From contig JBMNRD010000004.1 of NCBI GenBank assembly GCA_050944475.1, forward strand, positions 62,001 through 126,000: a stretch of DNA of 64,000 bases, read 5' to 3'. This document shows positions 62,433 to 64,000 of this stretch, in pieces; position 1 is the first letter of the stretch, and each line of letters begins with the position of its first letter. This stretch comes from RGIG5612 sp050944475. GTDB lineage: Bacteria > Bacillota > Clostridia > Lachnospirales > Lachnospiraceae. The translations under genes were made by a program, and so were the position numbers. A model generated the notes under the pieces. That model saw only the letters and a program-made list of their open reading frames with translations. It made no database searches and was not told where the DNA came from.

Positions 62433-62746
62433 TTACACTAAAAATTTTAGATTTAGAGATAACAATATCAGAGCAGCATAAGCAATTTTTAACCTCTCTA
62501 TTGTATTTTCTATATAAGTTACCATCTCATCCGTTGAGGTAACAGGATATTTAGCATTAATCTTTACCTTTTGATTAAGTAAATTCCGAACGTCTTAACA
62601 ATACTGAATTCTTGTCCTTAAAAAAAAGTGCTTTTCTCATTTCTAAAAAAATATGATATCGATTTTTCTTAAGGTAAATTAAAAATGGAACGTATTACCA
62701 TCTCCAATTCTTTATAAGCTTGAATATATTTATCAGCATTGCCCAT
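62433..62746 (-). pseudogene. Frameshifted small gene downstream of the HEPN-type gene
   Basis: A start (ATG 62744-62746, after AAAGGAG) opens MGNADKYIQAYKELEMVIR but stops after 25 codons. A second frame continues (RYHIFLEMRKALFFKDKNS), and a third gives LNQKVKINAKYPVTSTDEM then YIENTIERLKIAYAALI before the final stop at 62433-62435. The three pieces add up to about 100 aa in a believable order, so the gene has at least two frameshifts. It starts 16 bp after the HEPN-type stop and was probably its operon partner. The family is not recognised. Confidence 0.55.
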
Positions 62747-62761
62747 TCTTTATCACTCCTT

Positions 62762-63673
62762 TCAAAAAAACTCTTCTTTCTTAGAAAGTATAATTTTTTT
62801 CCACTCTGCTAATATTTCCAAACTAATAATTCCACGTGCAGATACCTTGCCTTGATAAACATCTTGAAATATAAAATAATTTTGAAATCCATCTTCAATT
62901 ATTAAAAATGAACCATGTGCAATAGAATTACGTAAATGCCTAAACAAACTTAAATATTGATTTTTTAGAGAGTCAACCATAACGACCCTCCCTTCTCTAT
63001 TCAAATTATCTAACATATGTTCATTTAATTTAAATAACTGAAATTCCTCTACCCTTTCCTTAAGATCATCATTATTTCCTGCAATTCCTCCAGTATTGTC
63101 ATTTATCCCCTTCACTTTAAACTCTGATAACTTAGCTCTTAATTGTTCTCTATCTCCTCTCTTAAAACAATCTTTACCCCAAAGAGCATAAACATCTGTA
63201 AATTGTTTTGTTGGTGTGCTTTCTTCCTTTGCAGGAGAATTTAATAAATAAAACCTTAAAATGTTATTATATTTATCTATTAAATTCTTCTTATTTAGCT
63301 TCCAGATAGAATCATCCCAAGTTTTAGCTTTAACATCTCCACTACAATATCTTGAACTTGACCTGGTCTCAACATCTATTTCATTATTTTTCTTTTGATA
63401 TACACGTAAATAATAAGTTCGTTGCAAAGCATAACCTTTTTCTTTATGACCTTTTTTTATCAAATAAACTCTAAAAAATTTAGGAAGTTTTTCATTGAGT
63501 GTTAAATCAAATCTAAAACCATCTGTTACCATAAACTCATCTTGCACTATCTTCCAGTCCTTTTCACAAAGAACACTTCTTTCAATTTGATATTTATTAA
63601 AATCCAAACTTTTATTTTTATCAATTTCTACATATTTCTTATCTTTGGAAATTTTAAATTTTATACGAGTCAT
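62762..63673 (-). CDS. HEPN-motif protein of unknown family
   Basis: This 303-aa, lysine-rich, AT-rich gene product has a C-terminal helical region with FRHLRNSIAHG (R248-N249-x3-H253), the R-x4-H signature of HEPN RNases and related toxins. The N-terminal 100 residues are beta-rich, with FRVYLIKKGHKEKGYALQRTYYLRVY. The middle is a lysine-rich helical region with a glycine/asparagine linker near 190-203. GGGAG lies 6 nt before the ATG. HEPN proteins commonly cut RNA during phage defence or as toxins. Its neighbours, a broken small gene and a GHKL ATPase, support an accessory or defence setting. The family assignment rests mainly on one motif. Confidence 0.55.
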   Translation of the reverse strand: MTRIKFKISKDKKYVEIDKNKSLDFNKYQIERSVLCEKDWKIVQDEFMVTDGFRFDLTLNEKLPKFFRVYLIKKGHKEKGYALQRTYYLRVYQKKNNEIDVETRSSSRYCSGDVKAKTWDDSIWKLNKKNLIDKYNNILRFYLLNSPAKEESTPTKQFTDVYALWGKDCFKRGDREQLRAKLSEFKVKGINDNTGGIAGNNDDLKERVEEFQLFKLNEHMLDNLNREGRVVMVDSLKNQYLSLFRHLRNSIAHGSFLIIEDGFQNYFIFQDVYQGKVSARGIISLEILAEWKKIILSKKEEFF

Positions 63674-63957
63674 AATATCTCCCTAAATACTCATATTTAT
63701 ATTTATGTTTATATTCTCTACTGGGAAACGCACTTTCGAAAGTCCACCGCCTGGACTTCTGAGGATGCGGTTTCCACTACATAAACTCTTATCATAAAAC
63801 TCTACTCAGCCGTGAAATTCTGACTCTAGCTTGTACTTACTTGTCTCTCTCAACCTCTATGAAACAGCACCTCAGTTTTCTAATCGACACGAGTTTCTGG
63901 CAGAAAGAGTACCTACGCCTCGAATAGCGCCCTTCGGGCTTACTTGCGTTCGGCACT
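63674..63957. other. Highly structured intergenic element between guaA and the HEPN-type gene
   Basis: This 284-bp gap is less AT-rich than its surroundings and full of nested inverted repeats. GGAAAC+GCA (63724-63732) pairs with TGC+GTTTCC (63766-63775), enclosing AAGTCCA/TGGACTT (63740-63746 and 63752-63758). Next to guaA, GAGTACC (63907-63913) pairs with GGCACTC (63952-63958), enclosing ACGC/GCGT and GCCC-TTC-GGGC. The multi-branched layout suggests a structured RNA or a mobile-element end. The coding strand is unclear because the stems read in both directions. Confidence 0.5.
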
Positions 63958-64000
63958 CTACTCCCACTCAATACTACTCGTCGGTTTATCTGATATATCC
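63958..64000 (-). CDS. guaA: C-terminal end of GMP synthase (partial, cut by window edge)
   Basis: The last 13 codons on the minus strand read DISDKPTSSIEWE followed by TAG (63958-63960). This matches the highly conserved GuaA C-terminus (D-I-x-x-K-P-x-x-T/S-I-E-W-E). GMP synthase amidates XMP to GMP with glutamine. The rest lies beyond the window. The 3' end of guaA is a well-known chromosomal integration site for genomic islands. Confidence 0.85.
   Translation of the reverse strand, partial: DISDKPTSSIEWE

Noticed and set aside
62433..62746. An MNT-type nucleotidyltransferase antitoxin partner for the HEPN-motif gene
   Set aside because: No GSxxRG or DxD motif is visible in any of the three frames of the broken gene.

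Overview
The window looks like the chromosome of an anaerobic, low-to-mid GC member of the Bacillota, most likely a Clostridia/Lachnospirales-type bacterium. The evidence is: a str operon (rpsL-rpsG-fusA-tuf) with classical sigma-A promoters, strong Shine-Dalgarno sites, pyruvate phosphate dikinase, a glycogen operon that carries the glgC/glgD pair, many lipoproteins with a LAAC-type lipobox, and no respiratory genes. The host call is inference; no 16S or other phylogenetic marker was compared.

Layout. 1-2.0 kb: polar amino-acid ABC transporter (binding protein, permease, truncated ATPase). 2.2-5.1 kb: DUF554 protein, NAD synthetase, a membrane-anchored protein and a zinc-ribbon protein. 5.3-9.8 kb: str operon. 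10-18.7 kb: malic enzyme, ComFC, RecD2, MreB, a two-gene TPM-like/PAP2 unit, ThrE-type exporter. 19.1-21.8 kb: ppdK with an unusual repeated leader. 22-23.9 kb: three tandem copies of one lipoprotein gene. 24-27 kb: cysteine synthase and three exported proteins.

27.4-38.9 kb is the most interesting metabolic region. A two-component system whose kinase has almost no extracytoplasmic domain is co-transcribed with a catalytically dead RbsA-like ATPase. It is followed by a MatC-like carrier, a PhlG/phloretin-hydrolase-like C-C hydrolase, a complete RbsBAC-type ABC importer and a crotonase-fold protein resembling 6-oxocamphor hydrolase (beta-diketone hydrolase). I read this as an undescribed uptake and C-C cleavage system for a cyclic beta-diketone or acylphloroglucinol-type (possibly plant polyphenol-derived) compound, with transport-coupled sensing.

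39-45.5 kb: three membrane-anchored TIM-barrel glycosidases (GH18, GH114, clan-A-like), an EndoIII-like glycosylase, an Fe-S aldo-keto reductase and a NapH-like Fe-S membrane protein. 45.6-48.2 kb: a tiny ORF ending in a lone CRISPR-like repeat and two AAA ATPases. 48.4-59.7 kb: a six-gene glycogen operon glgB-glgP-glgC-glgD-glgA-(GH13/GH77 fusion), bracketed by an imperfect direct repeat.

60.2-64 kb: an AT-rich accessory segment directly downstream of the 3' end of guaA, a familiar island integration site. It holds a GHKL ATPase with a PD-(D/E)xK-like tail, a broken small gene, a HEPN-motif protein and a highly structured 240-bp element. It is a candidate defence island.
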